A DNA stretch of 64,000 bases from Fusobacteriales bacterium (lineage in GTDB: Bacteria; Fusobacteriota; Fusobacteriia; Fusobacteriales; Fusobacteriaceae): contig JAICDD010000002.1 of NCBI GenBank assembly GCA_020063625.1, positions 23,345-87,344 of the forward strand. Direction: 5' to 3'. This document shows positions 17,599 through 28,017 of this stretch, in pieces. Under the pieces are notes generated by a model. The model was not told the origin of the DNA and did not search any database. It saw only the letters and a list, made by a program, of their open reading frames with translations. How positions within the stretch are numbered: the first letter of the stretch is position 1; the number at the start of each line of letters is the position of its first letter. Position numbers and translations under genes: made by a program.

Positions 17599-18912
17599 AT
17601 GAATAAAAATTTAAAATTAGTTGTTATTGGTGGAGGTAGTAGTTATACTCCAGAATTAATAGAAGGAGTTATTAAAAAAAGAAAAGAACTTCCTATTACA
17701 GAATTAATATTAGTTGATGTAATAGATGGAGAAGAAAAAGTAAAAATTAACTATGAATTAGTAAAAAGAATGTTTAAAAAAGAAAATATAGATATTAATT
17801 TTTCTTATTCATTAGATAGAAAAAAAGCATTAGAAAATGCAGATTTTGTATTAACTCAATTTAGAGTAGGTGGATTTAAATCAAGAATATTAGATGAAGA
17901 GATTCCTTTAAAATATGGATTTGTAGGGCAAGAAACAACAGGAGCTGGAGGTTTTGCAAAAGCACTTAGAACAATTCCTGTAATTCTTGATATTTGTAAA
18001 GATATAGAAGAAGTAGCAAAAGATGCATGGCTTATAAATTTTACTAATCCAGCTGGAATTATAACAGAAGCTATACATAAATATAGTAATGTAAAAGCAA
18101 TAGGAGTATGTAATGTACCTATTAATATGAGATATGATGTGGCTAATCAATTAGATTTACCTATTGAAAAAATAAGAGCACAATTTGTTGGATTAAATCA
18201 TTTGAGTTTTATTTCAAAAGTTTTTGTAGATGGAAAAAATGTAATTGATAAAATTTTATATCAAAATAATGAAAATAGTGAAAATATAGTAAAAAATATA
18301 GAAAAAATAGATGATGTAGATAAAATAAATCAGTATTTAGGATTGATTTCATCTCCATATTTACAATATTTTTTCTTTCCTCAAAAAATGATAAACAAAG
18401 AGTTGGATAATATAAAATCAGGTAAAGGAACAAGAGGAACTCAAGTAGCAGCAATTGAAAAAAAATTATTTGAAAAATATAAAGATATAAATCTAGATGT
18501 AAAACCAAAAGAGTTAGAAGAACGTGGTGGTGCTAGATATTCTGAAATTGCAATAAATGTAATTGATAGTATCTATAATAATAAAAATAAAGAATTTGTA
18601 GTAAATACTATAAATAATGGTACTTTTGCAGAACTTCCAGATAATGTATCAATAGAAACAAATTGCATAATAAGTAATGAAGGTGCAAGACCAATAAATT
18701 CGGGGAAATTCCCTAAATCAGTAACTAGCTTAATTCAACAAGTAAAAACTTATGAAGAATATACAATAGAAGCAGCAGTAAATGGAGATAGAAAAAAAGC
18801 GTATTTAGCACTTTTTAATAATCCTTTAATTAATAATAAAGAAAAAATTGAGGAATTGTTAAATGAAATAATTGTAAAGAATAAAAAATATTTACAAAAT
18901 TTTTTAGACTAA
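17599..18912 (+). CDS. Family 4 glycosyl hydrolase (6-phospho-beta-glucosidase type)
   Basis: GH4 enzymes split phosphorylated disaccharides by an NAD+- and Mn2+-dependent redox mechanism. The N-terminal Rossmann motif is VVIGGGSSYTPEL. The metal ligands fall in GVCNVPI (Cys) and GLNHLSF (His), and INFTNPAGIITEA is conserved. The 437-residue length is normal. The best match by eye is the 6-phospho-beta-glucosidase branch (LicH/CelF). The operon has no PTS but has a sugar kinase next door, which would supply the 6-phosphate. GGAGG precedes the ATG. It is the first gene of the operon. Confidence 0.85.
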   Translation: MNKNLKLVVIGGGSSYTPELIEGVIKKRKELPITELILVDVIDGEEKVKINYELVKRMFKKENIDINFSYSLDRKKALENADFVLTQFRVGGFKSRILDEEIPLKYGFVGQETTGAGGFAKALRTIPVILDICKDIEEVAKDAWLINFTNPAGIITEAIHKYSNVKAIGVCNVPINMRYDVANQLDLPIEKIRAQFVGLNHLSFISKVFVDGKNVIDKILYQNNENSENIVKNIEKIDDVDKINQYLGLISSPYLQYFFFPQKMINKELDNIKSGKGTRGTQVAAIEKKLFEKYKDINLDVKPKELEERGGARYSEIAINVIDSIYNNKNKEFVVNTINNGTFAELPDNVSIETNCIISNEGARPINSGKFPKSVTSLIQQVKTYEEYTIEAAVNGDRKKAYLALFNNPLINNKEKIEELLNEIIVKNKKYLQNFLD

Positions 18913-18937
18913 TTTTATAAAAACAGGAGGTAAATAA

Positions 18938-19879
18938 GTGTATATTGCAGGAATAGATGGCGGAGGAACTAAAACACATTGCATAATTGGAGATGAAAAA
19001 GGAAATATTATTTCATTTGGAAATGGAGGCCCTGCTAATTATCATAGTGTTGGAATAGAAAGAAGTAGAAATTCGTTAAAAGATGCAATTAATGAAGCAT
19101 TACTTAATAGCAATCTCACAATAGATGATATAGATTTATTTGTATTTGGATTATCAGGAGCAGACCAAGAAGATGATTTTATAGTAATAAATAAATTTAT
19201 AAAAGAAATAATAGGAGAGAAAAAATATAAACTTTATCATGATTCATGGATAGGACTTCGTAGTGGAAGTGAAGATTATACAGGAATAGCTGCAATTTGT
19301 GGTACAGGGACTGGTTTTTCTGGTAGACGTAAAGATGGAAAAGAGGTAGTTCTTAGAAATTTAGATTATAGACTTGGAAATAAAGGTGGTGGAGATGAAT
19401 TAGCAATTGAAGCACTACATTTTGCTTTTAGGTCAGAAGAAGGAACATTTTATAAAACTGAATTAGAAAATGTGATACCAAAACTTTTTTCAGTAAAAAC
19501 AATGGAAGATGTTTCTAAAATTATTAAAAATAATGCTGTTCCAGAAGAGATATTAAAAAAAATACCTATTGAAGTATTTAGACTAGCAAATGAAGGAGAT
19601 ACAATATCTCAAGAATTATTAATTGACCTTGGAGAAACATTAGGAAGATTTTCAACATCAGTAATCAAAAAATTAGAAATGGAAAATGAAGATGTAAAAG
19701 TAATTCTTATTGGAAGTATTTATAAAGGGGATTCCCCACTATTATTAGATGCAATGAGACAAACAATACATAAAGTAGCTAAAAATGTAGAATTAATTTT
19801 ACCTGATAAACCACCAGTATATGGTGCATATTATTTAGGAATAGATTTATTATCAAAATCTGGAGGTGATATTAAATGA
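18938..19879 (+). CDS. BadF/BadG/BcrA-type sugar kinase (N-acetylglucosamine kinase-like)
   Basis: This 313-residue ASKHA-fold ATPase has an N-terminal phosphate-binding loop (GIDGGGTKTHC), a second loop (CGTGTGFSG) and NKGGGDELAIEAL near the active site. Members of this branch include eukaryotic-like GlcNAc kinases and glucosamine kinases. In this operon it most likely phosphorylates the imported di- or oligosaccharide so that GH4 can act (inference). Translation starts at GTG 18938, 7 bases after AGGAGG. Dehydratase activators of the same superfamily carry cysteine-ligated clusters that are not obvious here. Confidence 0.75.
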   Translation: MYIAGIDGGGTKTHCIIGDEKGNIISFGNGGPANYHSVGIERSRNSLKDAINEALLNSNLTIDDIDLFVFGLSGADQEDDFIVINKFIKEIIGEKKYKLYHDSWIGLRSGSEDYTGIAAICGTGTGFSGRRKDGKEVVLRNLDYRLGNKGGGDELAIEALHFAFRSEEGTFYKTELENVIPKLFSVKTMEDVSKIIKNNAVPEEILKKIPIEVFRLANEGDTISQELLIDLGETLGRFSTSVIKKLEMENEDVKVILIGSIYKGDSPLLLDAMRQTIHKVAKNVELILPDKPPVYGAYYLGIDLLSKSGGDIK

Positions 19880-19947
19880 CATAATACTTTTAGTATTAGG
19901 CATGTTTGATATTAATTTTATTTTAATTAAAAAAAGGAGGAGTTAAA

Positions 19948-21366
19948 TTGAAAATCAACACAAAATTTTTATTGGTTATTTCTATTTTGGTATTATTTAG
20001 CATCACATCTTTTGCAGGTCTTTTCTTTAAAAAAGATAAAGCAGAAGAACAAAAAACAGATGACAAAGTAACAATTAAATTATGGGTAACTCCAGATGCC
20101 GAACATGAAGAAGATTTACAAGCAATTTTAGACAAATTTGAAGAAAAAAGTGGAATAAAAGTAGAAAAAACAGTTCTTGGCTGGGATATTGTATGGGATA
20201 AACTAACTACAGCTGCAACAAGTGGAATAGGTCCTGATGTAGTAGAAATAGGTGGGACATGGGTATCTAGTATAGCTGCTATGGGTGTATTAGAAGATTT
20301 ATCAAAATATTATGATGCAGATGAAGTAAAAAGTCATTTCTTAGAACCAACACTTAAATATAGTAAAGTAAAAGGTGTAGAAGGAGACTTAATTAGTTTA
20401 CCTTGGATAACTGATGGATATTTATTTTACTATAGAAAAGATTTATATGAAAAAGCTGGTTTAGATCCAAATGAAGTATTTAAAGATTGGGATTCTTTTA
20501 AAGAAGGGATGAGAAGATTAGATGCTATGGGATTTACTAATGCAAAAGGTGAAAAAATAGCAGCATTTGCTCATGGAGGTAAAAACGACTGGAATATTAT
20601 ACATATGATGGGTGGATTTATATGGCAAGCAGGAGGAATTTATATAAATGAAGATGGAACAAAAGCTCTAATTGCAGAAGAAGCATCTATAAATGGTATA
20701 AAATATTTTACAAGTTTTGCACAAGAAGGAATAGTTCCAAAAGAATATTTAGAAAAAGACCCTTCTGAAATAGAAGCTTTATATGGAGCAGGAAATATAG
20801 CTACAATTCTTACTGGACCTTGGTTTGCTTCATATTTAGAAAAAACTTTAGCAGGAAAATATGATAGTGAAGCTGATGATATAGAAGCACTAAATGCTGA
20901 AAAAACTTCTTATAAAAATACTGATGTAGCACAACCATTAGCAGGACCTGCAGGAAGATATACTTTCTCAGGAACTAATAACTTAGCAGTATTTAATTTT
21001 TCTAAACATAAAAAAGAAGCAGCAGAATTAGTAAAATATTTAACAACAGATAAAGAAGCACAAATGGCTTATTGTGATGCAACTGGATTATTTACAGTAT
21101 CAAAAGATGTAGCAAATAGTCCTTATGTAGCTGAAAATCATTTTAGAAGTGCAGTAAAATATGCATTTGACCATGATTATATAAAAGTATATCCAGCTGT
21201 ACCTGCATGGGGACCAATTGAAACTGTATTAACTAAAAATTTAGGAATAATATGGGACGTAGTGTCTGGTGTAGAAGGAGAATATACAGAAGAAAAATTA
21301 ATTGAAAAAGTAAAACAAACAAATACTGAAATGGAAAGAATTATTAGTCAAACAGGAAATAGATAA
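19948..21366 (+). CDS. Sugar ABC transporter substrate-binding protein (family 1)
   Basis: This 472-residue periplasmic binding protein has a signal peptide (LLVISILVLFSITSFA) and no lipobox cysteine, so it is probably soluble in the periplasm. Family 1 features are visible: KLWVTPDAEHEEDLQAILDKFEEKSGI near the N-terminus and AGNIATILTGPWFASY and FSGTNNLAVFNFSKHKKEAAELVKYL later. The start is TTG 19948, with AAAGGAGG 7-8 bases before it. The neighbours suggest a beta-linked oligosaccharide ligand. A stem-loop after the gene probably limits transcription of the permeases. Confidence 0.88.
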   Translation: MKINTKFLLVISILVLFSITSFAGLFFKKDKAEEQKTDDKVTIKLWVTPDAEHEEDLQAILDKFEEKSGIKVEKTVLGWDIVWDKLTTAATSGIGPDVVEIGGTWVSSIAAMGVLEDLSKYYDADEVKSHFLEPTLKYSKVKGVEGDLISLPWITDGYLFYYRKDLYEKAGLDPNEVFKDWDSFKEGMRRLDAMGFTNAKGEKIAAFAHGGKNDWNIIHMMGGFIWQAGGIYINEDGTKALIAEEASINGIKYFTSFAQEGIVPKEYLEKDPSEIEALYGAGNIATILTGPWFASYLEKTLAGKYDSEADDIEALNAEKTSYKNTDVAQPLAGPAGRYTFSGTNNLAVFNFSKHKKEAAELVKYLTTDKEAQMAYCDATGLFTVSKDVANSPYVAENHFRSAVKYAFDHDYIKVYPAVPAWGPIETVLTKNLGIIWDVVSGVEGEYTEEKLIEKVKQTNTEMERIISQTGNR

Positions 21367-21383
21367 TATATAAGTTTTAGAAA

Positions 21384-21466
21384 CCTTGCCAAAATTATAT
21401 AAATTATACTCCCTTTCCAACCAAATTATATATAATTTATTTTCTAATATTTTGGCAAGGCTTTCT
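21384..21466 (+). terminator. Attenuating stem-loop between binding protein and permease genes
   Basis: CCTTGCCAAAAT pairs perfectly with ATTTTGGCAAGG, enclosing a second AT-rich stem, and is followed by a T-rich tract. It lies within the operon and should allow partial read-through. Confidence 0.7.
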
Positions 21467-21490
21467 TTTATAAAATGGAAGGAGCAACAA

Positions 21491-22407
21491 ATGAAAAAAG
21501 CAATAAAAAAATATAGTTTTGCATATCTTTTAATACTACCATCAATTATTTCTTTATTTATTGTCCAAGTTATTCCATCATTACAAGGGTTATATATATC
21601 ATTAATAAAATTAAATCAATTTACCTTTAAAGATTTTTTAAAGGCTCCTTTTGTAGGATTACAAAATTATTTCTTTATATTATTTGATAAAAATAGCATG
21701 GTACGTGTGGGATTGTTAGGAGCAATAAGAAATAGTGCTATTTTTACAACTTGTGTAATAACAGGAACACTTGCAATGGGATTAGGGTTAGCAATTTTGC
21801 TAAATCAAAATTTTAAAGGAAAGGGATTAGCTAGAACTTTACTTCTTCTTCCTTGGATAATACCTACATATATTGTTGGTTTATTAGCCTCTTTTATGTA
21901 TAGTTATGATGGAATAATAAATAGAGTTTTAGTTAATGTATTGCATATTTTGCCTGAACCATTATCATGGAAAGTTGGACCATTAACATTAGTAAGTATT
22001 ATATTAATAACAATATGGAGATTTTTTCCTATGACAATGCTTATGTATCTTGCAGCACTTCAAGGAATATCAAAAGATTATTATGAAGCAGCAGAAATTG
22101 ATGGGGCAAATGATTTACAAAAATTTTGGTATATAACATTACCATTTTTAAAACCAGTAACAGCTATGATGATACTTTATGGATTAATTCAACATATTTA
22201 TTCATTTAATATTGCAGCAATGATGTTTGGACTAGGTTCTGGCCAGGAAAGTGGGGAGACCTTATTATGACTAACTTAATGAGAAATTCACTTAGTTTGT
22301 GGCAATATGGTCCTGGAGGAGCTGCATCAATAGTATTAATGGTATTGGTATTGTTACTTGTTATGGTTTGGTTAAAAATATTCAAAGATTCAATTACTAT
22401 AGAATAA
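21491..22407 (+). pseudogene. Sugar ABC transporter permease (MalF/UgpA type), frameshifted
   Basis: The true start is ATG 21491 (MKKAIKKYSFAYLLILPS), with AAGGAG upstream. The reading frame is normal for about 250 residues, including the coupling loop YYEAAEIDGANDLQKFWYITLPFLKP. It then shifts at GGTTCTGGCCAGG near 22241. The first frame ends at 22270. A second frame from 22243 encodes the missing C-terminus (PGKWGDLIMTNLMRNSLSLWQYGPGGAAS and the last membrane span) to the TAA at 22407. One extra base, or four, would restore the frame. All other genes of the transporter are intact, so a sequencing error is possible. Confidence 0.8.
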
Positions 22408-22417
22408 AGGTGGGATT

Positions 22418-23278
22418 ATGGATTACAAAACTAAAAGAAAAATTAAAAGAATAGTTTCTCAAGTAATATTGTGGATAGCTGTAATAATAGTAATTTTTCC
22501 TATTATATATCTAGTAGCAATATCAGGTTCTACTAGTAATAGTATAAGAACAGGAACAGAATTTCAACATATATCACTTCATAGATATGTAAAAAACTTT
22601 ATAGAGATGCAAAAAAATGCAAATTTTTTCAATTATTTTAAAAACAGTTTAATTGTAATAACAATAACAACTTTTATAGCACTTACACTTTCAATATTTG
22701 CAGGATATGCATTAGCAAAATTTAAATTTCCAGGTTCAAATCTATTTGGTATAACAATGCTTAGTACACAGCTTATACCTTCTACACTAATTCTTATACC
22801 TATGTATTTGATTTTTATTACTATTCAAAGAACAATAGGATTACAAATTATTGATACATATTATGGATTGATTATTCCTTATGTAGCTATATTTACTCCT
22901 ATGAGTATATGGGTAATGAGAGGATTTTTTGCAAATCTACCTAGTGAACTAGAGGAAGCTGCAAGAATAGACGGATGTAGTAGATTTCAAGCGTTTAGAC
23001 TTATAATGTTACCTCTTGCAACACCAGGAGTTATAGCAACAGGTATATTTATATTTCTTACTGCATGGGATGAACTAATGTTAGCTAGTGTTCTTACTAC
23101 ATCAGCAAAAGTACAAACAATACCTATTGGTATAAGATTATTTATTGGAAGAATTCAAAATAGATTTGATTTGACAATGATGGCAGCTTTAGTAATAACT
23201 ATTCCAGTTGCTATAATATTCTTTGCACTTCAAAAATATTTTGTACAAGGAATGACAGCTGGAGCTGTAAAAGGATAA
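22418..23278 (+). CDS. Sugar ABC transporter permease (MalG type)
   Basis: This 286-residue permease has six membrane spans and the coupling loop [27 protein letters not shown]. It ends with [14 protein letters not shown], the usual MalG-family C-terminus. AAAGGTGG precedes the ATG. It pairs with the frameshifted MalF-type permease. No ATPase gene is present in the operon; such importers often share one MsmK/UgpC-type ATPase encoded elsewhere. Confidence 0.9.
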   Translation: MDYKTKRKIKRIVSQVILWIAVIIVIFPIIYLVAISGSTSNSIRTGTEFQHISLHRYVKNFIEMQKNANFFNYFKNSLIVITITTFIALTLSIFAGYALAKFKFPGSNLFGITMLSTQLIPSTLILIPMYLIFITIQRTIGLQIIDTYYGLIIPYVAIFTPMSIWVMRGFFANLPSELEEAARIDGCSRFQAFRLIMLPLATPGVIATGIFIFLTAWDELMLASVLTTSAKVQTIPIGIRLFIGRIQNRFDLTMMAALVITIPVAIIFFALQKYFVQGMTAGAVKG

Positions 23279-23291
23279 AAAAGGAGCTTAT

Positions 23292-25295
23292 ATGGACCAT
23301 GTAATAAATAAAAAGAGTAATAAATTTAAAAAACAACTAATTATTAAATTATTTATATTATTATTAAGTTTTTTTATTCCAATATCTTTTATTACATTAA
23401 AGATTGTATCAAATAACATAGAAAAAAGTATATATAACTCTAATAGTAATAATATTCAAAATATTAATACTTTATTAAATACTACTATTGAAAATGTGTC
23501 TACGATTGCTAATTTAGTAGCTAGTAATCCAGTAACAGCATCATTTCAAACATTGGATATGGCAAAATTAATATTAAAATATACAGATAAATTTCCATAT
23601 ATTTCAAATATAGTAGTATATAAATATTCACTTGATAAATTAAAAGAAGTGAGTAGAGCAAGTGGTTCAGTAAAAGCAGATTTTTTAGAAAAAACAATAG
23701 ACAAAATATCTGATAAGAAAAAAAGTAAAATAGTTACTATAATTTCTAAAGATACAAATAAACCTTTATTATTAATAACAACTCCTATTTATAAAATGAA
23801 TTTTTTAGGAATGATTGGAAAAGAATTAGGAGGAATATTAGTTTTTGTACTAGATATAGACAAAATAGAGAAAACATTATTTTTAAAAAATAAAAATAAT
23901 GAATTTGTAGTTAATGAAAATGGAGAAGTTTTATTTTCAAATAATGAAATACCTGTATTAACAGATTATTCAAATAAAGAACCAGTAAAAAAAGTTTTAG
24001 AAAAAAAACATGGACACATTAGTTATACTTTTAATAAAGAAAAATTTTTAGCTTCATATAGTTATATAGAAAAATTAAATTGGGGAATAGTGATAGAAGA
24101 GGATTATAATAAAGCTTTTAAAGAATTAAATAGTTTAAAACTATTTTTCTTAATATTTAGTTTTATTATATTTCTTGTAGGAATTATATTTGCTACATTT
24201 CTTGCAAATGAAGTAACTACACCTATTGAGATATTAAATAAAAATTTTGAAAAAATAAAAAATGGAGATTTAGATATACATTTTGAAGATAAATATTTAA
24301 AAAGAAAAGATGAGTTTGGAGAATTATTAAAATCATTTTTAATAACTATTGATTCAATAAAAAATATTTTAAATAGTATAAGTGTAAGTTCAAATACTTT
24401 TCAAGAGAGTTCAGGAAAATTAAATAATATTACAATAAAAAACAATGAATCAATAAATGAAATAGAAAAAATAGTTTCTAATTTAATAATAAGTTCTAAA
24501 GAAAATGAGTCATTAACAACTGAAGGAATAAATATTTTAGAAAATATATTAAAAAATTCTAAATCTATATCTAATAGTTCTGAAGAAATAGAAAAATTAA
24601 TAAATGATGCTATTTATATATCAAAAGAAAGTAGTAAAAATATGGAAAATAATGTAGAATTAACATTAAAAACATATAGTTCTTTTGATAATATAAATAA
24701 TAAAATTAATCAATTAAATGATTTTTCAAATAATATAACAGGAATAATAGAATCAATAAAAAGTGTAGCAGAACAAACAAATTTACTTGCATTAAATGCA
24801 GCAATAGAAGCAGCAAGAGCTGGAGAAGCTGGTAAGGGATTTGCAGTTGTAGCAGAAGAGATAAGAAAATTAGCTACAAATTCAAATGATTCAGCAGAAG
24901 AAATAACAAAAATTATTTCAATGATACAAAATATGATAAAAGATATAAAAGAAATATTTGAAAATAATTACAATGAATTTAATTATTTAAAAGAAAATAG
25001 TTTAAATACAAAAGAAAAAATAAATACAATTTCAAATAATTCTATTTCTGTAATAGAGTCCCTCCAAAAAATGCTTGATTTATCAGAAAAACAATTTATA
25101 TATATTTCAGAGATTTCAAATAATTTTACAAATTTGAGTAAATCTACTAAAGAAACATTTAATTATTCTAATATTATAGAAAATAACATAAAAACTCAAA
25201 AAGATAATAATCTAGAACTTGATAAAACAAGTAGTTTAATGACTTCTCTTTCTAAAAATTTGAAAAAAACATTAAGTAAATTTAAAAATTTTTAG
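23292..25295 (+). CDS. Methyl-accepting chemotaxis protein
   Basis: This 667-residue chemoreceptor has a first membrane span at about residues 18-38, then a periplasmic sensor domain of about 235 residues that looks like a dCache fold. A second span near residues 280-300, a HAMP domain and a cytoplasmic signalling coiled coil follow. The hairpin tip is conserved ([35 protein letters not shown]). It starts 13 bases after the permease gene and ends before a hairpin, so it is part of the sugar operon. It probably senses the imported sugar, directly or through the binding protein (inference). Confidence 0.9.
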   Translation: MDHVINKKSNKFKKQLIIKLFILLLSFFIPISFITLKIVSNNIEKSIYNSNSNNIQNINTLLNTTIENVSTIANLVASNPVTASFQTLDMAKLILKYTDKFPYISNIVVYKYSLDKLKEVSRASGSVKADFLEKTIDKISDKKKSKIVTIISKDTNKPLLLITTPIYKMNFLGMIGKELGGILVFVLDIDKIEKTLFLKNKNNEFVVNENGEVLFSNNEIPVLTDYSNKEPVKKVLEKKHGHISYTFNKEKFLASYSYIEKLNWGIVIEEDYNKAFKELNSLKLFFLIFSFIIFLVGIIFATFLANEVTTPIEILNKNFEKIKNGDLDIHFEDKYLKRKDEFGELLKSFLITIDSIKNILNSISVSSNTFQESSGKLNNITIKNNESINEIEKIVSNLIISSKENESLTTEGINILENILKNSKSISNSSEEIEKLINDAIYISKESSKNMENNVELTLKTYSSFDNINNKINQLNDFSNNITGIIESIKSVAEQTNLLALNAAIEAARAGEAGKGFAVVAEEIRKLATNSNDSAEEITKIISMIQNMIKDIKEIFENNYNEFNYLKENSLNTKEKINTISNNSISVIESLQKMLDLSEKQFIYISEISNNFTNLSKSTKETFNYSNIIENNIKTQKDNNLELDKTSSLMTSLSKNLKKTLSKFKNF

Positions 25296-25333
25296 TTATA
25301 TAATTGACTAGATTGGAAAATAACTATAAAATA

Positions 25334-25376
25334 TATTTATCCTCTAAAATAAAAACTTTTAGAGGATAAATTATTT
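25334..25376 (+). terminator. Stem-loop after the chemoreceptor gene
   Basis: A 14-bp stem (TTTATCCTCTAAAA with its complement) has a 7-base loop. The T tract after it is weak, so termination may be partial. It separates the transporter genes from the regulator and GH8 genes. Confidence 0.6.
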
Positions 25377-25394
25377 GAGATATTAGGGGGCAAA

Positions 25395-26579
25395 ATGCAA
25401 AAGGTAGGTAATCAAGCATATGCAAAACAAAGAAATAAAAAATTAATAGTAGATATTTTAAGAAAAGAGGGACCATTATCAAGAGCAGATATAAAAAAAT
25501 TTATTAATTTAAGTTCGCCATCTATTTCTACAAATGTTGAAAGATTGTTAAATGATAATATTCTTGTAACTTTTGGGAGAGCTAGTTCCATGGGAGGAAG
25601 AAAGACAACTTTTTATAATGTCAATTATAATTATGGATATATTATAGGTATAGACCTTTCTTTAGATTATATCTATATAGGAATATCAGATTTAAACGGA
25701 AAAATATTAATTAATAAAAGAATAGAAGTTATTTCAAAAAAATATAAGACAAATTTTGAAAATTTAATAAATAATATATACTCTTTATTAGATGAAAATG
25801 GTATTTCAAGTGAGAAAATATTGTATATTTGTATATCTTCACCAGGGGTATTAAAAGAAAATGGAGAATTAAAATATGTAGATTCAAAAGATTGGTTTTA
25901 TGAAAGTACTCTATTTAATGATTTGGAAAATCTTTTTGATAAAAAAGTATTTGTAGAAAATGATGTAAATTTAGCTGTTTTTGCAGAGTTTAAAAGAGGA
26001 GTAGGTAAATCTTTTTCATATTTAAGTTATATAAAAATTGATAAAGGATTAGGTGCAGGAATTATATTCGATGGTCAAATATTAAAAGGAAAAAATGGAG
26101 AAGTGGGAGAAGTAGGATTTTCACTACTTAGAAATAAGTCAGGAAATATAATTAGTTTAGAAGAGGAATTAAATTTAGAGAGAATTTATAATGAGATAAG
26201 AGAAGAAATTAAAAGTGGTCAAAATACAATAATAAAAGAATTAGTAAATGGTCATTTAGAAAATATAGATATTGATATAATAGCAAAAGCTATTACATTA
26301 AATGATGAATATACAAAAAATAAAGTAAAATATTTTGCTGAAGAGTTAGGGATATTTATATCAAATATTATGTCAATATTAAGTTTAGAATCAATAATTA
26401 TAGGTGGTAGTATAAAAAAATTAGGAAAATATTTTCTAGATGAAGTACGGAAATTTGTAAGTGAAAACTTACCATTTGAGGTAACTCTACTTTATTCAAA
26501 TTTTGATGATGAGACTGGATTAATAGGTGCCTTTGAAATGGGGATAGATTATTTTTTTTATAATCTCTTTAAAGAATAA
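25395..26579 (+). CDS. ROK-family transcriptional repressor
   Basis: This 394-residue protein has an N-terminal winged helix-turn-helix (GPLSRADIKKFINLSSPSISTNVERLL, residues 28-60) and a C-terminal ROK sugar-binding domain (GIDLSLDYIYIGISDLNG, VENDVNLAVFAEFKRG, DKGLGAGIIFDGQILKGKNGEVGEVGF). The Cys-x-Cys-Gly zinc motif that usually follows in ROK proteins is absent; the sequence there reads NKSGNIISLEEEL. It probably represses the operon starting at 17599 and releases DNA when it binds the sugar (inference). It is 19 bases upstream of the GH8 gene. Confidence 0.85.
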   Translation: MQKVGNQAYAKQRNKKLIVDILRKEGPLSRADIKKFINLSSPSISTNVERLLNDNILVTFGRASSMGGRKTTFYNVNYNYGYIIGIDLSLDYIYIGISDLNGKILINKRIEVISKKYKTNFENLINNIYSLLDENGISSEKILYICISSPGVLKENGELKYVDSKDWFYESTLFNDLENLFDKKVFVENDVNLAVFAEFKRGVGKSFSYLSYIKIDKGLGAGIIFDGQILKGKNGEVGEVGFSLLRNKSGNIISLEEELNLERIYNEIREEIKSGQNTIIKELVNGHLENIDIDIIAKAITLNDEYTKNKVKYFAEELGIFISNIMSILSLESIIIGGSIKKLGKYFLDEVRKFVSENLPFEVTLLYSNFDDETGLIGAFEMGIDYFFYNLFKE

Positions 26580-26598
26580 TTCCTAGAAAGGAGTTTTT

Positions 26599-27960
26599 TT
26601 GAAAAAGAATATAATTTTAATAATTTTAATAATTTTTAGTATAGTAGGATGTAGTAATTTAAATACTAATAAAGATAAAAATTTAGAGATAATAAAACCA
26701 AATTTTAAACCACAAAGTGAACTAGATAAAGATATAATCGAATTTTATAAAAATTGTGAAAAATTTTATATAAAAAAAGTTCCAAATACAAATGAAGAAG
26801 AATTGTATTTAGACTATGGAATAGAAGCTAGACAAAATAAAGAGGCGTTATTAGAGTGGTTTACTCCTTTTAATGCAGTAACTACATCAGAATCACATGG
26901 ATATGCAATGATAGTAGTAGCTTCTATGGCAAAAATTGATAAAGAAAACTCATTAAATTATAAAGAAAAATTTGATTCTTTATATAGATTTTTTAGAAAA
27001 CATCCTAGTAAATATAGTAAAGATTTAATGAGTTGGCAAGAAGTTGGGATAGGATTAAGAAAAGAAAATGGTATAGTTGTGGGAAAAGTAGAAAAAGTTG
27101 TAAATACTCCAACTGGTGCAGATTCGGCAATTGATGGTGATATGGATATTGCTTATTCTTTATTAATAGCAGATAAAATATGGGGAAGTAATGGAGAAAT
27201 TGATTATAAATCAGAAGCAATAAAAGTAATACATGCTATTATGGAGAATGAGATAAATAAAAAAGCATATATTCTTTTAGCTGGAGATTGGGTAAGAAAT
27301 GGTGGTAGTGGAAATAGAAAATATTTATGGATAACACGTTCGTCAGATTTTATGCTAGACCATATTAGAGCATTTTCAGTAGTAGATGATAAATATTCTA
27401 ATGAATGGAAAAAGTTATTAGAAAAAACACAAGAAATTATAAATTATAATGTAGAAAAATATAGTGAGAATACAGGACTTGTAGCAGATTTTTTACAAAG
27501 GGATAATCCAGAAGATAATAATTTTATTCCTGCTATTGGAAATGTATTAGAAGGTGAAAATGATGGAGATTATAACTGGAATGCTTGTAGAATTCCTTGG
27601 AGATTTTCAGTAGATGCGATTTACAATGGTTCAACTAAAATTAATTCATCAATAGCTACATTAAATAGATGGATTAGAAAGAAAACTAAAAATAATCCAG
27701 AAAATATTAGACCAGGATATTATATAAGAAATGGAAAAACAGGAGAAGTTATTGGTGATAGAGATAGTTGGGGAGAGGATATGTCATTTACAGCACCATT
27801 TTTAGTAAGTGCATGTATAGGAAAAGAAAATCAAAAATGGTTAAATAAATTATGGCAACATATAGTAGATACTCCACTAGAAGAAGCAGAATATTTTGGA
27901 AATGCTTTAAAAATGCAAGCATTAATAATAGCATCAGGTAATTGGATATCTATAAAATAA
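26599..27960 (+). CDS. Family 8 glycosyl hydrolase, lipoprotein (endoglucanase/lichenase/chitosanase type)
   Basis: This 453-residue lipoprotein has lipobox SIVGC and so is anchored in the envelope. The GH8 catalytic segments are visible: TTSESHGYAM (general acid Glu), DSAIDGDMDIAYSLL (conserved Asp) and NACRIPWRFSVDAI. The family includes beta-1,4-glucanases, lichenases, chitosanases and reducing-end xylanases, and motifs alone do not separate these. With the downstream-acting GH4 and kinase, a beta-glucan or chitosan substrate is most likely. The start is TTG 26599 with AAAGGAG upstream. It is the last gene of the cluster. Confidence 0.85.
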   Translation: MKKNIILIILIIFSIVGCSNLNTNKDKNLEIIKPNFKPQSELDKDIIEFYKNCEKFYIKKVPNTNEEELYLDYGIEARQNKEALLEWFTPFNAVTTSESHGYAMIVVASMAKIDKENSLNYKEKFDSLYRFFRKHPSKYSKDLMSWQEVGIGLRKENGIVVGKVEKVVNTPTGADSAIDGDMDIAYSLLIADKIWGSNGEIDYKSEAIKVIHAIMENEINKKAYILLAGDWVRNGGSGNRKYLWITRSSDFMLDHIRAFSVVDDKYSNEWKKLLEKTQEIINYNVEKYSENTGLVADFLQRDNPEDNNFIPAIGNVLEGENDGDYNWNACRIPWRFSVDAIYNGSTKINSSIATLNRWIRKKTKNNPENIRPGYYIRNGKTGEVIGDRDSWGEDMSFTAPFLVSACIGKENQKWLNKLWQHIVDTPLEEAEYFGNALKMQALIIASGNWISIK

Positions 27961-27973
27961 AATTGTGAGAATA

Positions 27974-28009
27974 AAAAACGAGTTCTTTAAAAATTAAGAA
28001 CTCGTTTTT
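27974..28009. terminator. Bidirectional terminator with repeated ACGAGTTCTT stem, copy 2
   Basis: The stem ACGAGTTCTT/AAGAACTCGT and its loop are identical to the copy at 17325. A runs and T runs on both sides let it serve the GH8 gene and the convergent phosphofructokinase gene. Confidence 0.88.
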
Positions 28010-28017
28010 CTATTTAA

